From Cupriavidus lacunae (GTDB taxonomy: Bacteria > Pseudomonadota > Gammaproteobacteria > Burkholderiales > Burkholderiaceae): DNA of 64,000 nt. Made by a program: the position numbers and the translations under genes. Position 1 is the first letter of the stretch. Each line of letters opens with the position of its first letter. Location of the stretch: positions 1 through 64,000 of the forward strand of contig NZ_QKWJ01000036.1 of assembly GCF_003353055.1 (NCBI RefSeq), in the 5' to 3' direction. The notes beneath the pieces are model-generated. The model did no database searches. It was not told where the DNA came from and saw only the letters and a program-made list of their open reading frames with translations. This document shows, one piece after another, positions 1 to 8,288 of the stretch.

Positions 1-300
1 AAACAAGGCGCGTGCCTGGCTGAAACCCGGCAACATGGGCATAACGATGACCCGCTTAATAACCACAAGTCATCGTTTCTCCGCCCACGCCGGGGCCAGT
101 AAAGGCCTTGAAATGCTCTTGAGCATCAGATGTATTTCGTTAGCTACTGGGTGCAAGCGCGCGAAAAGTGCCGCTTCGCCATGGTTGGCCGGGACTAAGG
201 GAAGACCGCTTCCACAGCCACAACCGGCCATTGAGCGAGCCGCACGACCCGCGGTAGAGCGACTGCTTTGCTCCCCAAACTGTCGAAATGCCGGCAAACG
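1..300. other. left-edge stretch with no supportable gene
   Basis: Short open frames exist on both strands, but none gives a recognisable protein, a convincing ribosome site or codon use like the genes to the right. Base composition is visibly less GC-rich than in the rest of the window. It lies just downstream of the isochorismatase-fold gene on the minus strand. I see no terminator with a clear T-run. Confidence 0.5.
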
Positions 301-903
301 CTAGGCAAGCAACAGCAAGGCATCAGCGAGGGATAGCACCGTTGTGCGCGAATCGAACGCCGTTGAAAAAAGATGATCGTGCACGACCTGATCCGGGTCG
401 TAGCAGCAATCCTTGACCGTGAATAAACGGAAGTCCGCATCGCTCGCGTACGCGACCGACGACAGCACCACACCGGTTGACGCAATGCCCACCATGAGCA
501 GGGTATCGATGCCCTGCGCGGAAAGCCGTACCTGCAGGTCGGTACCAAAGAACACGCTGGCACGATGCGCGATGATGAGCGGTTCAGTGGCCTGCTGGCC
601 GAGTTCCGGCGAGATCTGGTCGTCGACGAAAAGACCAAGTTGCTTGATTCCCTGTCCGTTCCTGTTCAACGGACTGACTTCCGGATAGCCTGGACGGAAG
701 TGGATCTTGGCGAAATAGACGCTGACGCCCTTGGCCCGCGCAGCGTCACACAGCTTGCGCGTATTGGAGAGCAAAGTGGGCGCGACCGATGGAAATAACG
801 CCAGGATGTCGGTCTGATAATGCATGACCACCAGAGCGGTTTGCGCTGGAACAATTGCCGGAATCTGCATGGTCACACTGTGCGCATCAGCGGTGCTTTT
901 CAT
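301..903 (-). CDS. isochorismatase-fold cysteine-hydrolase family protein, triad absent
   Basis: A 200-residue protein with the isochorismatase/nicotinamidase alpha-beta fold: strand TALVVMHYQTDIL (about residues 22-34), the HRASVFFGTDL segment (113-123) and VGIASTGVVLSSV (138-150). In catalytic members these segments carry Asp, Lys and the nucleophilic Cys. Here the positions read His28, Ala112 and Val145, so none of the triad is present. I recall a non-Cys subgroup of this family with a similar GISTSGVVLS segment, so the loss may be a subgroup trait and not recent decay. The protein is full length with a normal C-terminus. No signal peptide or membrane segment. It stands alone on its strand, with 215 bp to the next gene. 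Function unknown; hydrolase activity by the usual mechanism is unlikely. Confidence 0.8.
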   Translation of the reverse strand: MKSTADAHSVTMQIPAIVPAQTALVVMHYQTDILALFPSVAPTLLSNTRKLCDAARAKGVSVYFAKIHFRPGYPEVSPLNRNGQGIKQLGLFVDDQISPELGQQATEPLIIAHRASVFFGTDLQVRLSAQGIDTLLMVGIASTGVVLSSVAYASDADFRLFTVKDCCYDPDQVVHDHLFSTAFDSRTTVLSLADALLLLA

Positions 904-1118
904 GCCCTGTTGATGGTCTGCTGAATCGATGGGTTAAGGTTCAACGGGTGGCGACATAAGGCTACGCGATAAAGAATGATGATCGACTCTACCAAGACCA
1001 ATCGGTTGCCCGTTCTGGTCGACTACGGAAGTTGGCCGTGGGATCGTCAGCGTACGACTGGGCACCCGGCTTCGACCTCGGCCAGTCTCAGGCCGCAAAA
1101 TTTCCGTCAGAAAAGGAT

Positions 1119-1688
1119 CTAGGGATAGAAGGCTTCACCACGGTTCAGCATATTGACGAACTCCTCGATTTTACGCGCCCGGGTTTCTGGCTTTTTGGCA
1201 TTCTGTATGCGAAACAGGATGGCATAGCGGTTGCGGCTATTCAGTGTTGCAAAAAACTTCCTGGCTCTCGGATTTGCGTCCAAGGCTACCTGTAGGTCGT
1301 CCGGCACTATCGAGTTACTTGCTGACGTGTAAGCTGCCTCCCAGCGGCCGTCCTTCCTGGCTCTCTCGATCTGCGTCATGCCAGGTGGGCGCATTCTGCC
1401 TGCGGCGATCAGCGCTTCAGCCCTGTCTTTGTTAAGTTTTGACCAGATGCTTTTTGCCGAGCGTGGAGTGAAGCGTTGCAACCAGTACTTCTCGCTCTCG
1501 GCCTGTTTCTGACCATCAATCCAGCCATAGCAGAGAGCGCCTTCTAACGCCTGTTCGTACGTTACGGTTGGCTGCTCGGCTCCCTTTTTCGCCAGGCGCA
1601 GCCATGCTCCGGCCGAAGTACTGCCGTTTTGTGCTAACCAGCTTTCCCATTCGATCTGGCTGATAAACGTTAGCGGGAATTCAGTCAT
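1119..1688 (-). CDS. YdeI/OmpD-associated family protein
   Basis: A 189-residue soluble protein. The segments CYGWIDGQKQ, WLQRFTPRSAKSIWSK and the C-terminal REARKIEEFV-type helix (here TRARKIEEFVNMLNRGE) are the hallmarks of the YdeI/OmpD-associated family (DUF1801/DUF1905-related bacteriocin-protection-type proteins), whose biochemical role is not settled. The open frame continues upstream to 1865, but that extension has no family similarity; ATG at 1688 opens directly onto MTEFPLTF, where relatives begin, so I chose it. Length is normal for the family. No partner gene is adjacent: the next gene upstream is a broken RidA gene. Confidence 0.75.
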   Translation of the reverse strand: MTEFPLTFISQIEWESWLAQNGSTSAGAWLRLAKKGAEQPTVTYEQALEGALCYGWIDGQKQAESEKYWLQRFTPRSAKSIWSKLNKDRAEALIAAGRMRPPGMTQIERARKDGRWEAAYTSASNSIVPDDLQVALDANPRARKFFATLNSRNRYAILFRIQNAKKPETRARKIEEFVNMLNRGEAFYP

Positions 1689-1978
1689 GTCACTATGCCG
1701 AACGGTTGAGTTCTCAGCGGGGGCCTTGGTCCACAGTCTAGCAGCGTTTATACGGACCTCAACATCCAGTTCGGCCGAGGGCCGGTCGCACAGTAGCCAC
1801 TCGCCGGCTGGCCGCCTTGGGCTGGTGTCGACGTTGATGGGCTTCGTTTTTCTCCTCGCGGCCATCGGCGCATCGCGTATCGGGCTGCGCCACTATGCTT
1901 CGACCGGCAGCTAGTTGGTCACTGCCGGTTTGTTGTCTGCTGGATGCGGACTAGCAGCTGCCGACGACGAGATCGGCA

Positions 1979-2369
1979 TCAGCCTGGTGACACATAGGCA
2001 ATGACTTCGATCTCAATCTTGGTGTCGACCATGTTCTTCGCCTGTATTGTGGAGCGCGCCGGCTTATTCCCAGGGAAGAAATCGCTGTAGACGCGATTGA
2101 ATTCATCGAAGTCTCGTGCGTCATCGAGCCAGACCATGGTCTTCACCACGTCCTCAAGTGCAACCGGCCAATGCAAGAGCGTGAGCGACATTTTCCAATG
2201 TCTGGCGCGTCTGGGCTTCTATCCCGCCCGCGACGACGTGACCGCTTTCGTCTCTGCCAACCTGGCCGGACACAAACACAAAGCCGCCGGCCTTCGTCAC
2301 CAGCGAGCGCGGCAGCGTACGTGTCGCCGCATTGCTCTCTTCAAAGAACTCAATCGTCATTTTCGGCAC
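1979..2369 (-). pseudogene. RidA (YjgF/YER057c/UK114) family gene, frameshifted
   Basis: RidA proteins deaminate reactive enamine/imine intermediates such as 2-aminoacrylate. The N-terminal half (2369 down to about 2155) reads MPKMTIEFF...GGFVFVSGQVGRD...NVAHALALAGCT and then stops; the C-terminal half continues in another frame as LEDVVKTMVWLDDARDF...ARSTIQAKNMVDTKIEIEVIAYVSPG, with the conserved arginine of the ARST segment. Joining the two gives one complete RidA of about 128 residues. The junction near 2154-2160 needs a one-base deletion or two-base insertion. Either a sequencing error or a recent inactivation; the rest of the gene is intact, favouring a recent event. No biosynthetic partner is adjacent. 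Confidence 0.75.
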
Positions 2370-2589
2370 CTTTCGCGAAGAAGGGTTCGTCGATGCTGAG
2401 CGACCGGGCTAATCATGCCCGCAATAGTCTCAGTTGACACACGTAATGACGTTACATCATTTGGCGCGGCATTGGGAGTCCGCCCAGTTCATCGACCTGG
2501 CGGGCACCAACGGCTTTGGCCGGCTCCGCGGCAGTGGGCATGGGCAAGCAAATCGCGACCAGAATGCCATTCGGAGCAGTACTACAAAG

Positions 2590-2924
2590 TTCTTAAATCA
2601 TTGGTCAAGCCTGGGTCAAAGGCTGCCATTCCCCCGGGCGTCGGGCGAATCGAGCTTCACTCCAGCAAGGCGAAAATTGACTACCGCGTAGTCGCCAACC
2701 CGCTCAAGCGCTATAACCTCAACAACCGGTCGCCACTGGTCAAGGAGTCCGATGGCTCACTGAAGATCGCTATTGGACCGAAGCCTGTGGCTGGCGTGCC
2801 AGAGTCAAACTGGCTGCCTTCCGCGGAGGGCAAGCCATTTTCCTTGACGTTCCGCACCTACGTACCTAAGGAATCGGTGAGGCAATGCGACTGGACCCCG
2901 CCGCCGCTGGCCTTGGCGAAATAG
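2590..2924 (+). pseudogene. C-terminal remnant of a DUF1254/DUF1214 protein
   Basis: The open frame that ends at 2924 carries in its last 75 residues a clear DUF1214 tail: NPLKRYNLNNRSPLVKE, DGSLKIAIGPKP, ESNWLPSAEGKPFSLTFRTY and WTPPPLALAK. Intact family members are 330-480 residues with an N-terminal DUF1254 domain; nothing recognisable as that domain is present upstream, and the first part of the open frame (from 2415) does not look like family sequence. This is therefore a 3' fragment left by deletion or rearrangement. It begins close to the start of the broken ridA gene, on the other strand, so the two decayed genes lie together. Confidence 0.65.
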
Positions 2925-3011
2925 ACAAAATCTCTTTGCATGCTGCTATCAGACACGTAGTCCAATACGGCTGAATCTCTCCGGCCCTTTCAGAAAGCGG
3001 GGGAGGGCCAA

Positions 3012-3048
3012 GCTGCCCGGCAGCTCAAGGTTTGAGCCGCCGGGCAGC
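3012..3048 (-). terminator. strong stem-loop at the 3' end of the Bug-protein gene
   Basis: Arms GCTGCCCGGC (3012-3021) and GCCGGGCAGC (3039-3048) pair perfectly and enclose a second perfect stem GCTCAA/TTGAGC (3023-3028 with 3032-3037) with a three-base loop. It starts four bases past the stop of the minus-strand gene. The downstream T-run is weak (TT), so efficiency as an intrinsic terminator is uncertain; mRNA 3'-end protection is equally possible. Confidence 0.65.
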
Positions 3049-3052
3049 AACC

Positions 3053-4060
3053 TCAATCCAGCGTAATTTTGCCCGCCTTGACAATCTCCGCGTAGCGCTT
3101 CGTATCGCGCTCGATCAGCTTGCGGAACTCCTCAGGCGTACCGCCCACCGGCACAAAACCCAGGTCGGTCAGCTTCTTCGTGACCTCGGGGCTGCGCGTG
3201 GCCGCGGCGATTTCCCTGGCCATGCGCGCGACGATCGGCTGCGGCGTGCCGGCCGGCGCCATCAGGCCCGTCCACGAACTCATCACGAAGCCCGGGAAAC
3301 CTGCTTCCTCCATGGTCGGGATATTGGGCTCGCCCGGCCAGCGCTTGGCGGAGGCCACGGCCAGCACGTTGATCTTGCCTGACTTCACATGCGGCATCGG
3401 CACCAGCAGCGGATCGAAGGCGACCGAGACTTCGCCGGATATCAGCGCGGGCAGGATCGGCGCGCTGCCGTTGTAGGGCACGTGGGTCATCTTCAGCTTC
3501 GATTCCATCGCCAGGCGCTCGCCCGTCAGGTGCGCGGAGCTGCCCACGCCGCTGGAACCGAAGGTCAGCGTATCGGGATGCTTCTTGCCGTAGTCGACCA
3601 GTTCGGCGACGGTCTTGACCGGCAGCTTCTTGCTGGAGAACAGGAATAGCGGCAGTTCGGCCATTTCGGCCACGGGCACCAGGTCCGTGGGTTTGTAGCT
3701 GAGCTTGGAATACAGCGACATGTTCGCGCTGTAGGCGGCCAGCACCGAGACGAAGGTGTAGCCATCCGGCGCCGAGCGCGCGGCCACGCCAACGCCCAGC
3801 GTGCTGTTGGCGCCGGGCTTGTTCTCGATGATGATGGGCTGGCCCAGCCGTTGCGAGACCTGCTCGAACACGACACGGGAGACCGTGTCGGTGGAACCGC
3901 CGGGGGTATAGGGCACGATCACCTTGATCGGCTTGACCGGCCACGCGTCGGCGGCGAGTGCAGTGGGGGCGGTGTGAGCGGCGGCCAGGCCGGCAACGGC
4001 CATGGCGGCGAGACGCGCGCTGCGCGCGACGCGATGCTTGATGCTGGACTTCAACGACAT
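3053..4060 (-). CDS. Bug-family tripartite tricarboxylate transporter (TTT) substrate-binding protein
   Basis: A 335-residue periplasmic solute-binding protein. A basic N-terminus and hydrophobic stretch ending TALAADAW (cleavage near residue 36) form the signal peptide; the mature protein begins with WPVKPIKVIVPYTPGGSTD, the signature of Bug/TctC proteins that bind small carboxylates. Beta-proteobacteria carry many such genes with no cognate TctAB membrane genes nearby, as here, so the ligand cannot be inferred. Start choice is uncertain: AGGAG abuts ATG 4060 with no spacing, whereas a TTG two codons inside (4054) sits six bases from the same AGGAG and may be the true start. The protein is full length. 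Confidence 0.9.
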   Translation of the reverse strand: MSLKSSIKHRVARSARLAAMAVAGLAAAHTAPTALAADAWPVKPIKVIVPYTPGGSTDTVSRVVFEQVSQRLGQPIIIENKPGANSTLGVGVAARSAPDGYTFVSVLAAYSANMSLYSKLSYKPTDLVPVAEMAELPLFLFSSKKLPVKTVAELVDYGKKHPDTLTFGSSGVGSSAHLTGERLAMESKLKMTHVPYNGSAPILPALISGEVSVAFDPLLVPMPHVKSGKINVLAVASAKRWPGEPNIPTMEEAGFPGFVMSSWTGLMAPAGTPQPIVARMAREIAAATRSPEVTKKLTDLGFVPVGGTPEEFRKLIERDTKRYAEIVKAGKITLD

Positions 4061-4231
4061 CTCCTTCCTTTGGCTTCTTCGGCTATCCCCTTTGCGGAGA
4101 CTCTGCGGCCGGATATTCCGGCCAGCCCATTATGGAGGACGCAGTTTCGAAGAACCGTGGAGGTGCCGCCCAAATCCCCGGCGCGGGCCATCCACTGTGC
4201 GATAGCCGCACGAGGCGGACGGCTATCGGCG

Positions 4232-5155
4232 TCAGAATTCGTAGTTGACCGACAGGTCGAAGACCCCGTTGGTCGATTTGCGGGTGATCGGGCTGTCCGC
4301 CGCGTTGCCGGCCAGTTGCGAGATCGCGACGTCGCTCGTGGCAAACCAGTGCTTGGTGAAATACCACACCGCGCTGACGCCGAAGCCGTAGGACTTGATG
4401 CCAGCGTGCGCATGGTAGGCGGGCCGCCCGGCCCGGGCCTGCGAGTCGCTGACGCCGTACCAGGCGTTCATGTAGCGTGAGTCCGCCAGCGTCACGGTGG
4501 GGCCAGCGAACCAGAAGAACTTCTCGGAGCTGCCGGGTAGCGGCATATAGGCGCCGATGTCGCCAACCCAGCCGTCGCTGCCGCCCAGGCTGCGGCGCGC
4601 GTCGATGCGCAGCACCAGCGGGAATTCCTTCGAGACCGCATATTCCGCGAACAGCTTGCCTTCCGGCGCCGGGTTGATATTGCCCATGCCGTCCAGGATC
4701 GGGGAATTTTCCTCTGCGCGCCGCCCAAGGTTGTAGGCCAGCGCGATCCCGGCGCGCCAGTTCTTGCCCCGCAGCAGGTTCACGCCCAGCCCTTCGCCGA
4801 TCGAGGCAAAGGCCAGGTCACGGTAGCGGATATCGACGCTGGGGCCGGCGATGAAGATGTAGTTGGACGAGCCGTCGTAGCGCGGCCGCACCATCCCCGC
4901 GGCACCCAGTCGCACCTGCCAGACCGGAATCTCCTCCTCAAACAGCTTTTCCAGGGGGATGCCCGCGGAGAACTGCCATTCGGCCAGCGGCGCCGGCGTC
5001 TGGGCGCTGGCCAGGCCAGGGGCCAGGATGGCGCCGGCGGCCAGCAGGAGGGCCATGCTCGACGGCGCACGCTTGGGGTAAAGCTCGGGCACGGTTGTCT
5101 CCACGCCCGCGTGGCGGGCAATCAGGTTGGGGGGCGCGGGGCCCGTGGGCGACAT
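4232..5155 (-). CDS. MipA/OmpV family outer-membrane protein
   Basis: The mature part (about 255 residues after a signal peptide ending GLASAQ) alternates short amphipathic strands and ends in FDLSVNYEF with a C-terminal phenylalanine, as outer-membrane beta-barrels do. Blocks such as RYRDLAFASIGEGLGVNLLRGKNWRAG and the YGVSDSQA segment match MipA/OmpV proteins, a scaffold/outer-membrane family of poorly known role. The frame is open to 5374, but that part runs through a hairpin repeat and is not coding. ATG 5155 has only a weak ribosome site; GTG 5104 gives a shorter, more typical signal peptide and ATG 5056 is too short at the basic end, so the start is unsettled. A terminator for the gene to the right separates it from tyrB. 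Confidence 0.8.
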   Translation of the reverse strand: MSPTGPAPPNLIARHAGVETTVPELYPKRAPSSMALLLAAGAILAPGLASAQTPAPLAEWQFSAGIPLEKLFEEEIPVWQVRLGAAGMVRPRYDGSSNYIFIAGPSVDIRYRDLAFASIGEGLGVNLLRGKNWRAGIALAYNLGRRAEENSPILDGMGNINPAPEGKLFAEYAVSKEFPLVLRIDARRSLGGSDGWVGDIGAYMPLPGSSEKFFWFAGPTVTLADSRYMNAWYGVSDSQARAGRPAYHAHAGIKSYGFGVSAVWYFTKHWFATSDVAISQLAGNAADSPITRKSTNGVFDLSVNYEF

Positions 5156-5192
5156 TTTTTCATTGGACGGCGGGGCGCGCAACCCATGCGGG

Positions 5193-5224
5193 CAAAAGAA
5201 AAGCGGCGCCTGATGGCGCCGCTT
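5193..5224 (-). terminator. rho-independent terminator downstream of the aromatic aminotransferase gene
   Basis: A perfect 10-bp stem, AAGCGGCGCC (5201-5210) with GGCGCCGCTT (5215-5224), and a four-base loop. Read on the minus strand it is followed by TTTTCTTTT, giving a classical intrinsic terminator for transcripts coming from the aminotransferase gene. On the plus strand only TTAAA follows. Confidence 0.85.
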
Positions 5225-5262
5225 AAACCTGCTGACTACGTTCGGTTGCCGGTTTGTTGTCT

Positions 5263-5386
5263 CCCCTCTCCCATTTATGGGAGAGGGGCGGGGGAGAGGG
5301 CGGGAGTCTCCATGGAGTGAGACGCCACGATGCTTGCCATACGCCTGCCCTCTCCGCCGGCCCCTCTCCCGCAAGCGGGAGAGGGG
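5263..5386. repeat. REP/BIME-like paired-hairpin element, copy 1
   Basis: Two perfect hairpins face each other: CCCCTCTCCCAT/ATGGGAGAGGGG (5263-5288, TT loop) and CCCCTCTCCCGC/GCGGGAGAGGGG (5361-5386, AA loop). Between them lie GGGGGAGAGGGCGGG and CCTGCCCTCTCCGCC, themselves complementary, so the whole 124 bp can fold as one nested structure. Copy 2 is at 21255-21375 and a single hairpin at 37040-37064. Intergenic in all cases. No RAYT transposase is in the window. Confidence 0.85.
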
Positions 5387-5396
5387 AGCAAGACAC

Positions 5397-6593
5397 TCAG
5401 CCCTTCAGCACACTCCCGATGGCCTTGGCCACGATCTCCACATTGCGCTCGTTCAGCCCGGCCACGCACATGCGGCCCGAACGCAGCAGGTACACGCCGT
5501 GCTGTTCGCGCAGGCGCTCGGCCTGGTCGGCGCTCAGGCCGGTGTAGGTGAACATGCCGCGCTGGGTCAGGTAGCGCGACAGGGCCTCGCCGCTGACATG
5601 GTCGCGCAGGTTGTGGTGGATCGCCTCGCGCATGCGCGCGATGCGGCCGCACATCTGGGCCAGTTCTTCTTCCCACAGCTGGCGCAGCTCGGGCGTGGTC
5701 AGTACCTTGGACACCACGCGCGCGCCGTGCGTGGGCGGGTTGCTGTAGTTGGCGCGCACCGCGCCGGTCAGCTGGCCCAGCACGTTGGCGGCTTCGCCGG
5801 CGGTGTTGCAGAACACGCTCAGGCCGCCGCAGCGCTCGCCGTACAGCGAGAAGTTCTTCGAGAACGAGTTGGCCACCAGGCAGGGCACGTCCTGTGCCAC
5901 CAGCTCGCGGATGGCGAAGGCGTCGTCTTCCAGGCCGGCGCCGAAGCCCTGGTAGGCCATGTCGACGAACGGCAGCAGGTCATTGGCCTTGAGCAGCGCG
6001 ATCAGCTGGCGCCACTGGTCCTGGTTCAGGTCCACGCCGGTCGGGTTGTGGCAGCAGGCGTGCAGCAGCACGATGCTGCGTGCGGGGATGGTGCGCAGCG
6101 CGTCCATCATCGCGTCGAACTTCAGGCCGCCGGTGGCGTCGTCGTAGTACGGGTAGGTATTGACGGTGAACCCGGCACGCTCGAACACCACGCGGTGGTT
6201 TTCCCAGCTGGGGTCGCTGATCCACACCTGCGACTGCGGGTAGTAGCGCTTGAGGAAGTCGGCGCCCACGCGCAGCGCGCCGGATCCGCCCAGTGTCTGC
6301 AGCGTGGCGATGCGGCCCGCGGCGCGCGCCGGCGAGTCTTCGCCGAACACCAGTGCCTGCACCGCGTTGCGGTAGGCCACCAGGCCCGACATCGGCAGGT
6401 AGGGGCGCGGGCCCATGTCGGCCAGCAGCGAGGCCTCAGCCTTGGCCACGGCCTGCATCACCGGCAGGCGGCCCTCCTCGTCAAAGTAGATGCCGATGCT
6501 CAGGTTGACCTTGTCGGTACGCGGGTCGCGCTGGAAGTCCTCGTTGAGCGAGAGGATCGGATCGCCGGGAAATGCCTCGATGTGTGCAAACAT
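5397..6593 (-). CDS. tyrB: aromatic amino acid aminotransferase (class I, PLP)
   Basis: A 398-residue class I aminotransferase of the AspC/TyrB type: PRPYLPMSG near residue 63, CHNPTG (181-186), DMAYQGF (211-217) and the PLP lysine in NSFSKNFSLYGER (Lys246). It transfers the amino group of tyrosine, phenylalanine or aspartate to 2-oxoglutarate; tyrosine gives 4-hydroxyphenylpyruvate, the substrate of the HPPD encoded 1.7 kb upstream on the same strand. That context supports TyrB over AspC, which sequence alone cannot fully separate. ATG 6593 fits the family N-terminus (MFAHIEAFPGDPILSL). A strong terminator follows at 5193-5224. Confidence 0.88.
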   Translation of the reverse strand: MFAHIEAFPGDPILSLNEDFQRDPRTDKVNLSIGIYFDEEGRLPVMQAVAKAEASLLADMGPRPYLPMSGLVAYRNAVQALVFGEDSPARAAGRIATLQTLGGSGALRVGADFLKRYYPQSQVWISDPSWENHRVVFERAGFTVNTYPYYDDATGGLKFDAMMDALRTIPARSIVLLHACCHNPTGVDLNQDQWRQLIALLKANDLLPFVDMAYQGFGAGLEDDAFAIRELVAQDVPCLVANSFSKNFSLYGERCGGLSVFCNTAGEAANVLGQLTGAVRANYSNPPTHGARVVSKVLTTPELRQLWEEELAQMCGRIARMREAIHHNLRDHVSGEALSRYLTQRGMFTYTGLSADQAERLREQHGVYLLRSGRMCVAGLNERNVEIVAKAIGSVLKG

Positions 6594-6704
6594 GGGATGC
6601 GATGGAATTGGGTCGGGGGGGGCAGCTGCCGCGACGCGGGGGCGTCGCGCAGCCTGAATTCTAACCGGCGGCGCCCGCAGCCTGCAGGCGCCGCCTTTGC
6701 CGCA

Positions 6705-8099
6705 TCAGCGCAGCTGCTGGGCGGCCACGCCACCTTGCAGGGCGGTGCCAGCCTTCTTCTGGCGCACCAGGTAGCTCACGCCGAGCACCACCAGCCACAC
6801 CGGGATCAGGTAGACCGAGAGGCGCAGGCCGGGCGTCAGGTACATCACCACCAGGATGCCCGCCAGGAACACCAGGCACAGGTAGTTGGTGAGCGGGTAG
6901 CCCCAGCTCTGGAACTTCGTGGCCTCGCCGGCGCGGCGCTTGTCGGCGCGGAACTTCAGGTGGATCAGGCTGATCATCGCCCAGTTGATAATGAGCGCCG
7001 ACACCACCAGGCCCATCAGCAGCTCAAAGGCCTTGCCGGGCATGAAGTAGTTGATCACCACGCAAGCCGCGGTGGCTACGGCCGAGAGCGCCAGTGCCGT
7101 CAGCGGGATGCCGCGCTTGTTGACCTTGAGCAGTGCCTTGGGGGCGTTGCCTTGCTGGGCCAGGCCGTACAGCATGCGGCTGTTGCAGTACACGCCGCTG
7201 TTGTAGACCGACAGCGCCGCGGTCAGCACCACCACGTTCAGCACATTGGCCACCCAGTTGCTGTTCAGCGCGTGGAAGATCAGCACGAACGGGCTGCCGC
7301 CGGTGACCACGTTCTCCCACGGGTACAGCGACAGCAGCACCGCCAGCGCGCCCACGTAGAAGATCAGGATGCGGTAGATCACCTGGTTGGTGGCCTTGGG
7401 GATGGTCTTCTCGGGCGAGTCAGCCTCGGCCGCAGTGATGCCCACCAGCTCCAGGCCGCCGAACGAGAACATGATCACCGCCATGGCCATCACCAGGCCG
7501 CTCATGCCATTGGGGAAGAAGCCGCCGTGCTGCCACAGGTTGGCCACGCTGGCTTGCGGGCCGGCATTGCCGGACATCAGCAGGTAGCCGCCGAAGCCGA
7601 TCATGCCGATGATGGCCGCGACCTTGATGATCGAGAACCAGAACTCCATCTCGCCGAAGGACTTCACGCTCGACAGGTTGATCGCGTTGATGACCACGAA
7701 GAAGGTCAGCGCGGAGACCCAGGTCGGGATGTCAGGCCACCAGTACTGCACGTAGATGCCGACGGCCGAAAGCTCGGCCATGCTCACCAGGATGTACAGC
7801 ACCCAGTAGTTCCAGCCCGACAGGAAGCCGGCGAAGTGGCCGCAGTATTTGTCGGCAAAGTAGCTGAACGAGCCGGCGACGGGTTCGTCCACCACCATCT
7901 CGCCGAGCTGGCGCATGATGAAGAACGCCACGATGCCGGCGATCGCATAGCCCAGCAGGACCGAGGGGCCCGCCATCTTGATGGTCTGGGCGATGCCCAG
8001 GAAAAGTCCGGTGCCGATGGCGCCACCCAGGGCGATCAGCTGGATGTGCCGGTTCTTCAGCCCGCGCTTGAGCGTGCCGTCATTGTTGCTGGAATGCAT
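6705..8099 (-). CDS. aroP: aromatic amino acid permease, AroP/PheP type
   Basis: A 464-residue APC-superfamily permease with about 12 membrane helices. The opening LKRGLKNRHIQLIALGGAIG, then IMRQLGEMVVDEPVAGSFSY, SGWNYWVLYILVSMAEL and INAINL are nearly the same as in enteric AroP/PheP, so uptake of phenylalanine, tyrosine and tryptophan by proton symport is the likely role. It lies between hppD and tyrB on one strand with gaps of 189 and 111 bp, so it could be co-transcribed or have its own promoter. A hairpin lies in the gap to hppD. Start ATG 8099 gives the usual short hydrophilic N-terminus. Confidence 0.9.
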   Translation of the reverse strand: MHSSNNDGTLKRGLKNRHIQLIALGGAIGTGLFLGIAQTIKMAGPSVLLGYAIAGIVAFFIMRQLGEMVVDEPVAGSFSYFADKYCGHFAGFLSGWNYWVLYILVSMAELSAVGIYVQYWWPDIPTWVSALTFFVVINAINLSSVKSFGEMEFWFSIIKVAAIIGMIGFGGYLLMSGNAGPQASVANLWQHGGFFPNGMSGLVMAMAVIMFSFGGLELVGITAAEADSPEKTIPKATNQVIYRILIFYVGALAVLLSLYPWENVVTGGSPFVLIFHALNSNWVANVLNVVVLTAALSVYNSGVYCNSRMLYGLAQQGNAPKALLKVNKRGIPLTALALSAVATAACVVINYFMPGKAFELLMGLVVSALIINWAMISLIHLKFRADKRRAGEATKFQSWGYPLTNYLCLVFLAGILVVMYLTPGLRLSVYLIPVWLVVLGVSYLVRQKKAGTALQGGVAAQQLR

Positions 8100-8196
8100 T
8101 CAGTTGTTTCCTCTACCCATTCTCATGGAATGCGGGCCCGCGTCTCTGGCTTTTGTCGGAGTCGGACGCTTGGGCCTGGGGGACGTCGCCGACCCG

Positions 8197-8217
8197 CGCG
8201 GCAGGGTGACTGCCGCG
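8197..8217 (-). terminator. GC-rich stem-loop between hppD and aroP
   Basis: CGCGGCAG (8197-8204) pairs perfectly with CTGCCGCG (8210-8217) around a five-base loop, about 70 bases past the hppD stop. No T-run follows, so it may be a weak terminator or an mRNA processing/stability element that lowers aroP expression relative to hppD. Confidence 0.35.
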
Positions 8218-8288
8218 GGGGAGGCGTGCGCGTTTCCTGACCGGCCGTGCCTGTCAAAGGCGGCCAGTCAGAAAGGGGCCGATGCCGG

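Noticed and set aside
1687..1914. Short plus-strand frame between the YdeI and RidA genes
   Set aside because: Overlaps the upstream in-frame extension of YdeI on the other strand; no recognisable protein or ribosome site.
4232..5374. Long N-terminal extension of the MipA-like protein
   Set aside because: The first 73 codons translate a REP-like repeat and a terminator; no signal peptide sits at that end.
5277..8240. 987-codon open frame on the plus strand
   Set aside because: It runs antisense to tyrB and aroP; composition is a mirror of GC-rich codons (His/Gln/Ala/Val-rich), no family similarity, no ribosome site.
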